A DNA stretch of 64,000 nt. Origin: Sphingomonas koreensis. GTDB taxonomy: Bacteria; Pseudomonadota; Alphaproteobacteria; Sphingomonadales; Sphingomonadaceae. Location of the stretch: assembly GCF_002797435.1 (NCBI RefSeq), contig NZ_PGEN01000001.1, forward strand, positions 3,160,501 through 3,224,500. The letters are read 5' to 3'. A model generated the notes under the pieces. That model ran no database searches, was not told the DNA's origin, and saw only the letters and a program-made list of their open reading frames with translations. Shown piece by piece: positions 7,762 to 16,676 of the stretch; position 1 is the stretch's first letter; each line of letters starts with the position of its first letter. Both the position numbers and the translations under genes were made by a program.

Positions 7762-8363
7762 GATGTCTCCTCCCGGTCGCGATGGGATTGCCGATGGGTA
7801 TCGCGCAGAATCTCGATGCCGCCCTTGATCGCGATCAGCGCGGTGAGCAGGCCGACGACGAGGTCGGGCCAGTTGCTGCCGAGCCACAGCACAAGGAGGC
7901 CGGCGACGAGGATCCCGCCATTGGAAATGAAGTCGTTGAAGCTGAAAGTGGTCGCGGCGCGAAGATTGACATCAGGCGCCTCGAGCCGCTGTAACAGGCG
8001 CAGGCACAGATAATTCACGGCGGCGGCGATCGCGGCCATGATCATCATGGTGGCGCCGATCGGCTCGCTGCCCTGGACATAGCGCCGGCCGACATCGATG
8101 AGGATACCGACCGCGAACAGCAGCAGCATTGCGCCTGACACATTGGCTGCGCGGCGCTTCCACGCCAGTCCGTGGCTGAGCGCCACGAGGCTCAACGCAT
8201 AGACCGCCGCATCAGAGAGATTGTCGAGGCCGTTGGCGATTAGTGCGCTCGAATCGCCGACGAGCCCGGCGCCGAGAAAACCGCCCGCCAGCATCACGTT
8301 GAGTGCCAGAACCCACCATAAGGTGCGGCGTTCGCGGCGGTCGTCGGCTTGCGGTTGAGCCAT
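7758..8363 (-). CDS. cation diffusion facilitator-like exporter (third copy, CzcD-like position)
   Basis: This protein is about 201 aa. It starts at MAQPQADDRRERRTLW (ATG 8363); the frame is open further upstream but that part is an arginine-rich translation of a GC hairpin. Six hydrophobic helices are present. TM2 has IANGLDNLSDAAVY and TM5 has FNDFISNGG, again with Asn/Asp instead of the usual CDF HxxxD pair. It lies between czcA and the P1B-4 ATPase and overlaps the latter by 4 bases. It is probably a cytoplasm-to-periplasm metal exporter. Confidence 0.85.
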   Translation of the reverse strand: MAQPQADDRRERRTLWWVLALNVMLAGGFLGAGLVGDSSALIANGLDNLSDAAVYALSLVALSHGLAWKRRAANVSGAMLLLFAVGILIDVGRRYVQGSEPIGATMMIMAAIAAAVNYLCLRLLQRLEAPDVNLRAATTFSFNDFISNGGILVAGLLVLWLGSNWPDLVVGLLTALIAIKGGIEILRDTHRQSHRDREETS

Positions 8364-8384
8364 GGTCCAGCATTCCGGATCGGA

Positions 8385-8412
8385 GACCCGCCGCCGCACG
8401 CGGCGGCGGGTC
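8385..8412. repeat. GC-rich stem-loop between czcA and the CDF gene
   Basis: GACCCGCCGCCGC and its exact complement GCGGCGGCGGGTC are separated by two bases, giving a near-perfect 28-base hairpin with no T-tract. It lies 9 bases after the czcA stop. It may stabilise the upstream czcCBA message or attenuate read-through to the CDF-ATPase part of the operon. Confidence 0.6.
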
Positions 8413-8421
8413 CGGGTTACC

Positions 8422-11400
8422 TTAGTGGGCGGGGAGCGGCGTTCCTCCCTGCGACGACGGCGTCTCGACTTCACTAACATCGGTCTCGCGACGTCCGTAG
8501 CGGGCGTATAGCGTCGGTAGGACGAACAGGGTGAGCAACGTCGCCGAGATCAGGCCGCCGATCACCACGGTGGCGAGCGGCTTCTGCACCTCGGCGCCCG
8601 ATCCGGTGGCGATCGCCATCGGCACGAAGCCAAGCGAGGCGACCAACGCGGTCATCACTACCGGCCGCAACCGCGCGAGCGCACCTTGATAGGCCGCCTC
8701 GGCCCGGCTGACGCCGCGCGCCATCAGGTCCTGGATCGAGGTGACCATGACCAGCCCGTTCAAAACCGCGATGCCAGACAGGGCGATGAAGCCAACGGCT
8801 GCCGAGATCGAGAAGGGCATACCCCTCAGGAACAAGGCGAGTACCCCGCCAACCAACGCGAGCGGCACGCCGGTGAACACGATCGCTGCGTCGCGTACGC
8901 TTCCCAATGCCCCGTAGAGCAGCAGGATGATGAGCGCGAAGCAGGCCGGGACCACGAGCATGAGCCGGGCGCTAGCCGATTGGAGATTCTCGAACTGGCC
9001 GCCCCATTCGAGATACTGGCCGGCGGGCAGGCGAACGTCGCGCGCGATCGCCGCCCGCGCATCTTCGACCACCCCGGCCACATCGCGGCCGCGGACATTG
9101 GCCTGAACCACCACGCGGCGCTTGCCATTCTCGCGGCTGATCTGGTTGGGACCGGAGGTCACCGCGATATCGGCGACGCTCTCGAGCGGGACGAACGCCC
9201 CGTCGGGAGTCGGCACCGGTACCTGCCCCAATGTCTGGAGGTCGGCGCGCGCGGCATCGGTCAGCCGGATGGTCACCGCGAAGCGCCGGTCACCTTCGAA
9301 GATCATGCCGGCGTCGCGCCCGCCGATCGCGGCGGCGACGGTATCCTGCATGACCCGCGCGGTGATTCCGAGCCGCGCCATGGCATCTCGATTGGGGCGG
9401 ATGTCGAGCATCGGTAGTCCCTCGGTCTGTTCGACGCGGACGTCGGTAGCGCCGTCCACGCCGCGCAGGATGCCGGCGATTTTGTTGGCGGTATCGTTCA
9501 TCGCGTCGGTGTCGTCGCCGAACACCTTGACCGCGATGTCGCCGCGCACGCCTGCGATGAGCTCGTTGAACCGCATCTGGATCGGCTGGCTGATCTCGAA
9601 CGCGTTGCCGGGAAGCCCCTCCAGCGCCTTCTCGATCTTGGCGACGACCTCGGCCTTGGTGAGGCTGGGGTCGGGCCAGTCCGCGTGCTTCTTCATGATG
9701 ACGAAAGTGTCGGAGATGTTGGGCGGCATCGGATCCGAGGCGAGCTCGGCGGTGCCGGTCTTTGAGAAGACGAATTTGACCTCGGGAATGCTCGAGATCG
9801 CCTTTTCGACCTGGAACTGCATCGCCTGGCTCTGCTCGACCGAGGTACCCGGGACACGTAACACCTGGACGGTCGCGTCGCCTTCGTCGAGCTGAGGCAG
9901 AAACTCCTGACCCAGGGTCATGAAGGCGAGGATCGCGAGCAGGAAAGCGCCGACGCCCGCGAGGATCGTGACACGCGGCCGCGCCATCGCCCGGTCGAGA
10001 CCGGGTTCATAGCGGCGCTTGAGCCAGGACATGATCCGGCCCTCCTTCTCCTCGACCGGCTTGGACAGCCAGATCGCGAGCATCGCCGGCACGAAGGTCA
10101 ACGAGAGCACGAAGGCGAAGGCCAGCGCGAGGATGACGGTCAGTGCCATCGGCGTGAAGGTCTTGCCCTCGACCCCGGTCAGGGTGAGCAGCGGCACATA
10201 GACGAGGATGATGATCGCCTGGCCATAGACCGAGGGCCGGATCATCTCGCGCGCCGCGCCCGCCACTACCGACAGCCGTTCCCCCTTGTCGAGCGTGCGG
10301 CCGATATGGTGCTGACGTTCGGCGATGCGTCTCAGCGCATTCTCGACGATGATCACCGCGCCGTCGACGATCAGGCCGAAGTCCAACGCGCCAAGGCTCA
10401 TCAGATTGGCCGAAACGCCGCCGCGCAACATGCCGAAGCTGGTCATCAGCATGGTGACCGGGATCACCAGCGCCGCGATCAGCGCCGCGCGGAAATTGCC
10501 GAGCAGCAGGAACAGCACGACGATGACCAGCAGCGCGCCTTCGGAGAGGTTCTTCGCCACCGTCTTGATCGTCGAATTGACCAGCCCGGTGCGGTCGAGC
10601 ACCGGCTGGATGACGATGTCGGTCGGCAGCGAGGCGTTGACCTCGTCGAGCCGCGTGGCGACGGCCGAGGCGACGTTACGGCTGTTCTCCCCGATCCGCA
10701 TGATCGCGGTGCCGACGACGACTTCCTGGGCATTTTCCGAGGCCGAACCCATGCGGATCGCCTGGCCGGTGCGCACAGTCGCGACCTGATTGAGCAGGAT
10801 CGGCACACCTTCGCGGGTGGCGATGACGGTGCGTCCGAGCTGGTCGGCGTTGGCGATGCGCGCATCCGAACGCACCGCCAGACCCTCGCCGTTGCGGTCG
10901 ACCGTGCCCGCGCCGACCGCGCTGTTGTTCTCCTCGAGCGCGGTCGCGAGGTCTCCGAGGCTGAGCTTCAGTGCGGTCAGCCGCTGCACGTCAGGGACGA
11001 CCTGGAACTGCTTGACATAGCCGCCGATCGAATCGACGCCGGCAAGGCCCGGAACGGATTTGAGCAGCGGCGCGACGATCCAGTCCTGCGTCGTGCGCAG
11101 ATAGGTTGCTTTGTCGGCTTCGCTCACCAGCCGTTCACCCTCAGGCGTCAGGTAGCTCCCGTCGGGCTGGATACCCGGTTCGCCGGGCTTGTGCTTGTCC
11201 TCGGGCCGGTGGGCCATGTGGACGGTCCACATATAGACTTCACCAAGACCCGTGGCGATCGGACCCATTTCTGGTGTCGCACCCGCAGGCAGGCTTTCCT
11301 CCGCGGTGCGCAGCCGCTCCGCGACCTGCTGGCGTGCGAAATAGATGTTGGTGGAATCGGTGAACACTGCGGTCACCTGCGCGAAGCCGTTGCGGCTGAG

Positions 11401-11652
11401 CGAGCGGGTATGTTCGAGACCGGGCACGCCGGCGAGCGCGGTCTCGATCGGGAAGGCGACCTGCTTCTCGACCAACTCGGGTGAGAGCGCGGGCGCGCGG
11501 ATATTGATCTGGACTTGGTTGTTGGTGATGTCGGGAACCGCATCGATCGGTAGCCGGCTCAACGAGACGGCGCCGATGACGGTGGCGATGAGGGTCATGA
11601 GCAGGACGAACCAGCGCCGCTCGACCGCAAAGGTGACAATACGTTCGATCAT
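8422..11652 (-). CDS. czcA: CzcA-type heavy-metal efflux RND pump
   Basis: This 1076-aa inner-membrane RND permease shows the usual layout: N-terminal helix, two periplasmic loops and twelve helices. The TM4 motif DFGLIVDGAVIIVEN (424-438; Asp424, Asp430, Glu437) is of the divalent-cation (Co/Zn/Cd) HME class, not the Cu/Ag CusA class. It uses the proton gradient to move metal from periplasm or inner membrane through the CzcB adaptor and CzcC channel. Only three bases separate it from the czcB stop. Length is normal for the family. Confidence 0.96.
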   Translation of the reverse strand: MIERIVTFAVERRWFVLLMTLIATVIGAVSLSRLPIDAVPDITNNQVQINIRAPALSPELVEKQVAFPIETALAGVPGLEHTRSLSRNGFAQVTAVFTDSTNIYFARQQVAERLRTAEESLPAGATPEMGPIATGLGEVYMWTVHMAHRPEDKHKPGEPGIQPDGSYLTPEGERLVSEADKATYLRTTQDWIVAPLLKSVPGLAGVDSIGGYVKQFQVVPDVQRLTALKLSLGDLATALEENNSAVGAGTVDRNGEGLAVRSDARIANADQLGRTVIATREGVPILLNQVATVRTGQAIRMGSASENAQEVVVGTAIMRIGENSRNVASAVATRLDEVNASLPTDIVIQPVLDRTGLVNSTIKTVAKNLSEGALLVIVVLFLLLGNFRAALIAALVIPVTMLMTSFGMLRGGVSANLMSLGALDFGLIVDGAVIIVENALRRIAERQHHIGRTLDKGERLSVVAGAAREMIRPSVYGQAIIILVYVPLLTLTGVEGKTFTPMALTVILALAFAFVLSLTFVPAMLAIWLSKPVEEKEGRIMSWLKRRYEPGLDRAMARPRVTILAGVGAFLLAILAFMTLGQEFLPQLDEGDATVQVLRVPGTSVEQSQAMQFQVEKAISSIPEVKFVFSKTGTAELASDPMPPNISDTFVIMKKHADWPDPSLTKAEVVAKIEKALEGLPGNAFEISQPIQMRFNELIAGVRGDIAVKVFGDDTDAMNDTANKIAGILRGVDGATDVRVEQTEGLPMLDIRPNRDAMARLGITARVMQDTVAAAIGGRDAGMIFEGDRRFAVTIRLTDAARADLQTLGQVPVPTPDGAFVPLESVADIAVTSGPNQISRENGKRRVVVQANVRGRDVAGVVEDARAAIARDVRLPAGQYLEWGGQFENLQSASARLMLVVPACFALIILLLYGALGSVRDAAIVFTGVPLALVGGVLALFLRGMPFSISAAVGFIALSGIAVLNGLVMVTSIQDLMARGVSRAEAAYQGALARLRPVVMTALVASLGFVPMAIATGSGAEVQKPLATVVIGGLISATLLTLFVLPTLYARYGRRETDVSEVETPSSQGGTPLPAH

Positions 11653-11655
11653 GGC

Positions 11656-12873
11656 TTAGTGTCCGTGCTCCGCCTCGCCCTTTCCGAGCTCGGCCTTGAG
11701 GGTGAAGCTGCCGGTACCGGCGATCTCTTCGCGGCCGGTGAGGCCTGAGGTCACGACGACCGAGCCGGAGCTGTGCGCACCGACGGTCACGGGCACGGCC
11801 CGGAACCCACTCGATGTGCGTACGAACACGACCTGACGATTCTCGACGGTCTGGAGCGCCGAGGCGGGCACGCTGACGGCGCCGCCGCCCTGACCGGGCA
11901 GTTGCACCACCGCGGTGACCGGCTCGCCGACGCGCCACTGGCCGGCGCTGTTGTCGATCAGCGCGATTACGGTGACGAGCCGGGTGGTCTCGTCGAGTAC
12001 CGGCGAGACGAAGCTCACCTGCGCCGCCGAACGGCGTCCGCCCGAGCTGATCTCGACCGGCGCGCCGACCGCGACGCGTGCGGCATCGGCGGGCGACAAC
12101 GACACGGTCACCGCGACCCGCGACAGGTTGGAGACGCGGAACAGCTCGGCGTCCGCGGCCACGGTCTGCCCGAGGACCACCGGGCGCGCGGTGATGCGCC
12201 CCGCGATTGGCGCGGTCACGCCGATGCGGTTGAGCGCGCCGCCGCTGACCCCGGCGGCCGAAACCTGCTGTCGGGCGAGCCGCAGCGCGATGCTTGCCTC
12301 GGTGGCGGCGGTGCGCGCGGCGATCACGTCGCGCTCGGGCGAGACGCGCAGCTTGAACAGCCGCTCCTCGCGCGCGAGGTTGGACTGGGCGAGCGCGCTG
12401 CGCGCCTGCGCCGCCTCGACCTCGGCGCGGATCGTGGCGGCCTCGCGGCTCTCGATCACCGCGACGACCTGACCGCGCGTGACCGGCTGACCGAGATTAT
12501 AGTTGAGCGCGACGACGCGCCCGCCGATCGCCGCCGAGACGACCTGCGTTCCCTGCGGGTCGCCCTCGATCGTTGCGGGCAACTGCAGCGTGCCGCCGCC
12601 GCGCGACACCGGACGCACAATCTCAATGCCTGCGGCGCGGATCTGCTGCGCGGTGAGCGTGATCGTGCCCTCCTCGCCGCCGCCTTCGCTCTCGCCTTTC
12701 TTGTGTGCGCCCTCGGCCTCGCTGTGCCCGGCTTCGCCTTCCTTGTGCCCCGCCTCGCCCTCGGCATGGCCGGCCTCGGTGCTGTTGTTGGCGGCGGGGT
12801 CGCCGCCGCCGCATCCGGCGAGCAGCAACGCCAGCGCGAGCGGAGTCGCGCCTCCAATGATGAGCTTGTTCAT
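11656..12873 (-). CDS. czcB: CzcB-type periplasmic adaptor, lipoprotein with His/Glu-rich repeats
   Basis: This protein is about 405 aa. ATG 12873 is preferred over an in-frame TTG six bases upstream. A lipoprotein signal ends in LLAGC, followed by a low-complexity region with four GH-(A/K/S)-E-G/A-type repeats (about residues 36-66) containing regularly spaced His, Glu and Lys. This is a likely periplasmic Zn/Cd-binding arm. The remainder is a standard membrane-fusion protein: barrel-sandwich, helical hairpin (REAATIRAEVEAAQARSALA), beta-barrel. It lies two bases after czcC and three before czcA. Confidence 0.95.
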   Translation of the reverse strand: MNKLIIGGATPLALALLLAGCGGGDPAANNSTEAGHAEGEAGHKEGEAGHSEAEGAHKKGESEGGGEEGTITLTAQQIRAAGIEIVRPVSRGGGTLQLPATIEGDPQGTQVVSAAIGGRVVALNYNLGQPVTRGQVVAVIESREAATIRAEVEAAQARSALAQSNLAREERLFKLRVSPERDVIAARTAATEASIALRLARQQVSAAGVSGGALNRIGVTAPIAGRITARPVVLGQTVAADAELFRVSNLSRVAVTVSLSPADAARVAVGAPVEISSGGRRSAAQVSFVSPVLDETTRLVTVIALIDNSAGQWRVGEPVTAVVQLPGQGGGAVSVPASALQTVENRQVVFVRTSSGFRAVPVTVGAHSSGSVVVTSGLTGREEIAGTGSFTLKAELGKGEAEHGH

Positions 12874-12875
12874 CG

Positions 12876-14138
12876 TCAATTCCCTGTTGCCGCCGGCACG
12901 GGCGCCGGCGCGGTGAGCCGGGCCAGACGGGCCTCGGCGTCGTGATATTGGGCGAGCGCGTCGACCGCGGCGCGGCGCGTGTCGAGCAGGGTCCGCTCGG
13001 CATCGAGCAGCACAATCTGGTCGAACTTGCCCTCGCCATAGCCGAGGCGCGCGATGCGCGCGGATTCGGTCGCGGCGGCGAGCGCGGGTCCCGATGCGCG
13101 CACTGCGGCCGCCGCGCGATCGCGGTCGGCGCGCGCTGCGGTGATCGCCTGCTCCGCCTCGAACAAGGCGACGCGGCGCTGCGCATCGACCCGGTCGCGC
13201 TCGGCCAGCGCCTGGTTCACGCTGGCCCGGCCATTATTGAAGATCGGCAACGGCACCGATACGCTGAACACCATAGCCTGATCCTTGGTCGCGGTCAGCC
13301 GCCGCGTACCCGCACTCACCGTGAGGTCGGGCACACGCTGGCTGCGCGCCAGCCGCACCCGTGCTTCGGCTGCCGATACGTCGGCGCGGGCGATCGCCAA
13401 CGCGAGCGTGCCGTCGGCGCGGACCGGCTCTTGTGGGCCGTAGCCGCCGACGCGCTCATACCAGGCGGCGTCGAGACTTTCGTTCAACGGCCGGCCGAGA
13501 TAGCGCTCAAGCGTTGCACGCGCCGCTTCGGCCGCGCGCTGCGCCTGGGCGAGCTCGGTCTCGGCATTCACCTGCTGGAGCTGGGCGCGTTGCTCGTCGA
13601 TCGGCGAGTTGGCGCCCGCCTCAACCCGGTCGCGTGCGATCCGAAGATTTTCCGTGGTCACCGTAATCTGGCTTTCGGCGATCGCGCGGCGGCGCTCGCT
13701 GGCGATGGCCTGGACATAGGCTTGGACTACGCCCAGCCGCAGGTCGGCACCCGCCACCAAGGTCTGTATTCGCGCGCGGGTGATTTCGGCCTCGGAGACG
13801 GCGATGCGCGCCGAACGCTTGCCGCCAAGCTCGATCGGTAGCGCGAAATTGACCGTCGTCTCGGATTCGTCGAGGCCACGATAGGGTCCGGTGCCGAGAA
13901 TGTTCTCGACGTCGGTGGTAACGGTGGGATTGGGCCTCAGTCCCGCGACGACGCGGCCCGCCTCAGCCGCACGAATCCCAGCTTCGGCAACGTCGCCGGT
14001 TGGGGACACAGCACCTGCCTGGGCGAGCGCGTCGTCGATCGTGAGGACGTCGCCGGCCGAGGCCGGTGGCGACGTCTGCGCCTGCGCGATTCCCGCGCAG
14101 GACACCGCGGCCAGAAGGGCCGCGAGGATACGATGCAT
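12876..14138 (-). CDS. czcC: CzcC-type outer-membrane efflux channel (TolC family)
   Basis: This 420-aa protein starts at ATG 14138 with AGGAG upstream and a clear signal peptide (MHRILAALLAAVSCAGIAQAQ). Two helical repeats of the outer-membrane-factor fold are visible: AEAGIRAAEAG..LRPNPTVTTD and AEARVRLARSQRVPDLTVSAG. Trimers form the exit duct of the CzcCBA complex. It is the second gene of the operon, 54 bases after a small His-rich exported protein. Length is normal. Confidence 0.94.
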   Translation of the reverse strand: MHRILAALLAAVSCAGIAQAQTSPPASAGDVLTIDDALAQAGAVSPTGDVAEAGIRAAEAGRVVAGLRPNPTVTTDVENILGTGPYRGLDESETTVNFALPIELGGKRSARIAVSEAEITRARIQTLVAGADLRLGVVQAYVQAIASERRRAIAESQITVTTENLRIARDRVEAGANSPIDEQRAQLQQVNAETELAQAQRAAEAARATLERYLGRPLNESLDAAWYERVGGYGPQEPVRADGTLALAIARADVSAAEARVRLARSQRVPDLTVSAGTRRLTATKDQAMVFSVSVPLPIFNNGRASVNQALAERDRVDAQRRVALFEAEQAITAARADRDRAAAAVRASGPALAAATESARIARLGYGEGKFDQIVLLDAERTLLDTRRAAVDALAQYHDAEARLARLTAPAPVPAATGN

Positions 14139-14191
14139 GTAAATACTCCTGACAAACCAAGCCATGCCGCGCAGGCGCGGCCGAGTGGTTG

Positions 14192-14521
14192 TCAGGCTTG
14201 CGGTGGTCTCAACGCGGGATCGCTGCGCGCGGCATACAGCGCCGGCGCCATTCGCACGAACGGCGCAGTCGAGGGCAGGGCGTGGCTGACGGCCGACTTC
14301 TCGGGCATGATCGCCATGAGGTGGTGGCCATGGCAACCATGCTGATGCCCATAGCCCTGGTCGGAGGCGGGCTTGCCCGGCTCCTCATTTCCCGAATGGA
14401 CCTCGGCCTTGTCCGAGGCCTGCTCGGCGCAGACGCTGCGCTCCGCCGCATGCGCAACCGCCCCCGTGCCCATCGACAGGGCTGCGAGCGCACACAGGAG
14501 CAGGAGGAGGAAACGATGCAT
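14192..14521 (-). CDS. small His-rich exported protein heading the czc operon
   Basis: This 109-aa protein has a strong signal peptide (MHRFLLLLLCALAALSMGTGAVAHA). The mature part has several possible metal ligands: Cys31 and the cluster GYGHQHGCHGHHLMAIM (about residues 57-73). It ends ALRPPQA. Genes of this sort often precede czc/cus operons and are thought to bind periplasmic metal or to regulate; no formal family is recognised. It is the first gene after the AT-rich promoter region, and its counterpart at 14844-15176 has the same architecture and ends ALRPPIA. Confidence 0.75.
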   Translation of the reverse strand: MHRFLLLLLCALAALSMGTGAVAHAAERSVCAEQASDKAEVHSGNEEPGKPASDQGYGHQHGCHGHHLMAIMPEKSAVSHALPSTAPFVRMAPALYAARSDPALRPPQA

Positions 14522-14843
14522 TGAACAGTGCCCATATCGCAGTGCGAGGTGCTTGTCACCCCAGTAAAATCAGGCAGATGAAGGTTGGCCCAAGCACAAT
14601 TGTTGATATAATATATCAATTCTATTCCAAGAACGATTCGTGCCATGACGATCGCAAGTAGAATGGAAGTTGTTACTTTACATCATTTTTCCAACTGATA
14701 TCATGTCTCAACATGATCGTGCGAATTTGATCTTGAAGTAGAACCTGTTTGATCGCAAGGAATGTTGCAATGGGAGCCGCGTCATACTGCGCATCGCACG
14801 CGGCGCCGCGACGCATTACCGACGTTTCCCGGGACGAGGAACG
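14522..14843. other. divergent promoter region between two metal-response units (no gene)
   Basis: These 322 bases hold no convincing gene and are clearly AT-richer than the flanks. They contain the perfect 17-bp palindrome at 14603-14619. They separate the czc operon (minus strand) from the His-rich/TolC pair (plus strand) and should hold both promoters. Confidence 0.7.
14603..14619. promoter_or_regulatory. 17-bp AT palindrome, candidate operator of the czc operon
   Basis: TTGATATA-A-TATATCAA is a perfect dyad with 8-bp arms, about 82 bases upstream of the His-rich protein start. It does not match the MerR-type operators at 1549 and 1979. The shape suits an ArsR/SmtB, TetR or response-regulator site. 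No regulator is encoded next to it. Confidence 0.55.
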
Positions 14844-15176
14844 ATGCCCCGCCTGCTGATCGCAATTCTTCTCGGTATGACCATGGTAGGCGAGTCGGCG
14901 CTGCACGGCGTTGAGCCGATGCCGGTTGCGACGACGATCGCGACTGATCGCTGCGCCGAGGAAGGGGTGTCGGCGACGCAGGACCAGCGTGAGGCCGACG
15001 GGCAGCGCCGCGAGCTGCCAGCCCATTTACATCTCTGTCACCATCACCATGCCGGGGTGTTCGCCGACGTCACGCTGACGCCGGTGATACAGTCGCGCAG
15101 CCCGGGCTGTGCCCGCTATGACTTCCGCGTGCACGGCGAGGTCCCGTCCAGAGCGCTGCGACCGCCGATCGCCTGA
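14844..15176 (+). CDS. small His-rich exported protein, counterpart of the one heading czc
   Basis: This 110-aa protein starts at ATG 14844 with GAGGA upstream. A signal-like hydrophobic start (MPRLLIAILLGMTMVG) is followed by a polar stretch, a metal-binding-like cluster HLHLCHHHHAG (about residues 61-71), and a C-terminus ending ALRPPIA. The architecture and tail mirror the protein at 14192-14521. It lies 54 bases before the TolC-like gene, the same distance that separates its counterpart from czcC, which argues for duplication of a two-gene module. Confidence 0.7.
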   Translation: MPRLLIAILLGMTMVGESALHGVEPMPVATTIATDRCAEEGVSATQDQREADGQRRELPAHLHLCHHHHAGVFADVTLTPVIQSRSPGCARYDFRVHGEVPSRALRPPIA

Positions 15177-15230
15177 CGATGTACGACGCCGCTCCCGCGC
15201 GGCTTTCCCATCGCTCAGGAGATTGATCCC

Positions 15231-16676
15231 ATGCACCGTTTCGTTGCCTTGGCCGCGTGTGTCGCGACCGTCCTTCCCGCGTCTGTCGCTCACGCCCAGG
15301 ACGCGCCGCCCGCCGCGGATTCCGGCCCGGTCACCACGCTGCGCGCGGCACTGCGCCATGCCTATCGCACCAATCCCGGGCTTACCGCCGCGCGCGCCGG
15401 GCTGCGCGCGATCGACGAAGGGGTCCCGATCGCCAAGGCGGCGGCGCGGCCGACGCTCAGCGCGACCGCCGATTATCAGGAATATGTGCTGACCTCGGCC
15501 AACAGCCTGTCGGCGCCGAGCCGTGCCTTTGCCGCCAACGGCAATCTGTCGTTCCCGTTGTTCCAGGGCGGGCGCGTCGCCAATTCGATCCGCGCCGCCG
15601 ATGCCCGGGTCGAATCGGGACGCTCGAATCTGCGCGCGACCGAGGCGGACGTCTTCAACGCGATCGTCTCGGTTTATATGGACGTGCTGCGCGACGAGGC
15701 GATCGTCCAGCTCAACACGCGCAACGTCACGGTGCTCGCGACCAACCTCCAGGCGTCGCGCGACCGGTTCGAGGTCGGGGACCTGACCCGCACCGATGTC
15801 GCGCAGTCCGAGGCACGCCTGTCGCTGGCGCGTGGGCAGCTCCAGGCGGCGCAGGCCCAGCTGATCGCGAGCCGCGAGAATTACATCCGCTTCGTCGGGC
15901 TGGTACCCGGCCAGCTCGCCTATCCGGCGCCGCTGCCGGGGTTGCCCGGTTCCGCCGAGCAGGCGACCGCGATCGCGCTCGGCGGCAACCCGCTGCTGGA
16001 CGCGGCGCGCACCGACGCACAGGCGGCGGGCTATGACGTGCGCGTCGCCCGGGCGGCGCGGCTGCCGCGGCTCTCGGCGGTGGGGTCGAGCGGCTACAAT
16101 AATTATCTGGGGTCGCTGACCAGCTCGCTGCCGGGTCGGACCTTCCTTCAATCCCAGACCAGCGCGACGATCGGCCTGTCGGCGACGATCCCGCTCTATC
16201 AGGGCGGGTTGCCGGGGGCGCAGGTGCGCCGCGCCCAAGCGCTGCACGGTCAGTCGCTCGAGCAGGTGACGCTGGTCGAGCGCCGCATCGTCGCCGAGGT
16301 GCGCGCGGCGTTCGCCCGGCATCGAGCGGCGCTCGAACTGATCCGGTCGGCGGAGGATGCGGTCGCGGCGAACACGCTCGCGGTCGAAGGCGTGCGCGCC
16401 GAGCTGACGGTGGGTACGCGCAACGTGCTCGACGTGCTCAACGCCGAGCAGGAATTGCTCAATGCGCGGGTGCAGCTCGTCACTGCGCGGCGCGACGCCT
16501 ATGTCGCTGCGTTCGGGCTGCTGGTGGCGATGGGGCAGGCCGAGGCACATGATCTTGGGCTATTTAGTAGCGGTGGCAAGAGTTCCCACGACGAACCACT
16601 GCGGTCAGCCGCCTCGCCGAGCACCGTTGATGGAGGTGTTCCGCGAATGGCACTTCCCAACAGTTTGACACAGTGA
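15231..16676 (+). CDS. TolC-family outer-membrane protein with aberrant C-terminus
   Basis: This 481-aa protein has a signal peptide (ending VAHAQ) and two outer-membrane-factor repeats: HAYRTNPGLTAARAGLRAID and DVLNAEQELLNARVQLVTARR. It is closer to TolC/type I secretion channels than to CzcC. The family part runs to about residue 443 (GQAEAHDLGL). The last ~38 residues (FSSGGKSSHDEPLRS...) do not look like a TolC tail, and base composition changes there. No inner-membrane pump lies beside it, so it may serve another system. A recombination event probably replaced the native 3' end. Confidence 0.85.
   Translation: MHRFVALAACVATVLPASVAHAQDAPPAADSGPVTTLRAALRHAYRTNPGLTAARAGLRAIDEGVPIAKAAARPTLSATADYQEYVLTSANSLSAPSRAFAANGNLSFPLFQGGRVANSIRAADARVESGRSNLRATEADVFNAIVSVYMDVLRDEAIVQLNTRNVTVLATNLQASRDRFEVGDLTRTDVAQSEARLSLARGQLQAAQAQLIASRENYIRFVGLVPGQLAYPAPLPGLPGSAEQATAIALGGNPLLDAARTDAQAAGYDVRVARAARLPRLSAVGSSGYNNYLGSLTSSLPGRTFLQSQTSATIGLSATIPLYQGGLPGAQVRRAQALHGQSLEQVTLVERRIVAEVRAAFARHRAALELIRSAEDAVAANTLAVEGVRAELTVGTRNVLDVLNAEQELLNARVQLVTARRDAYVAAFGLLVAMGQAEAHDLGLFSSGGKSSHDEPLRSAASPSTVDGGVPRMALPNSLTQ

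Noticed and set aside
15027..16550. 507-codon minus-strand open frame
   Set aside because: It is antisense to the TolC-like gene and has no ribosome site or domain.
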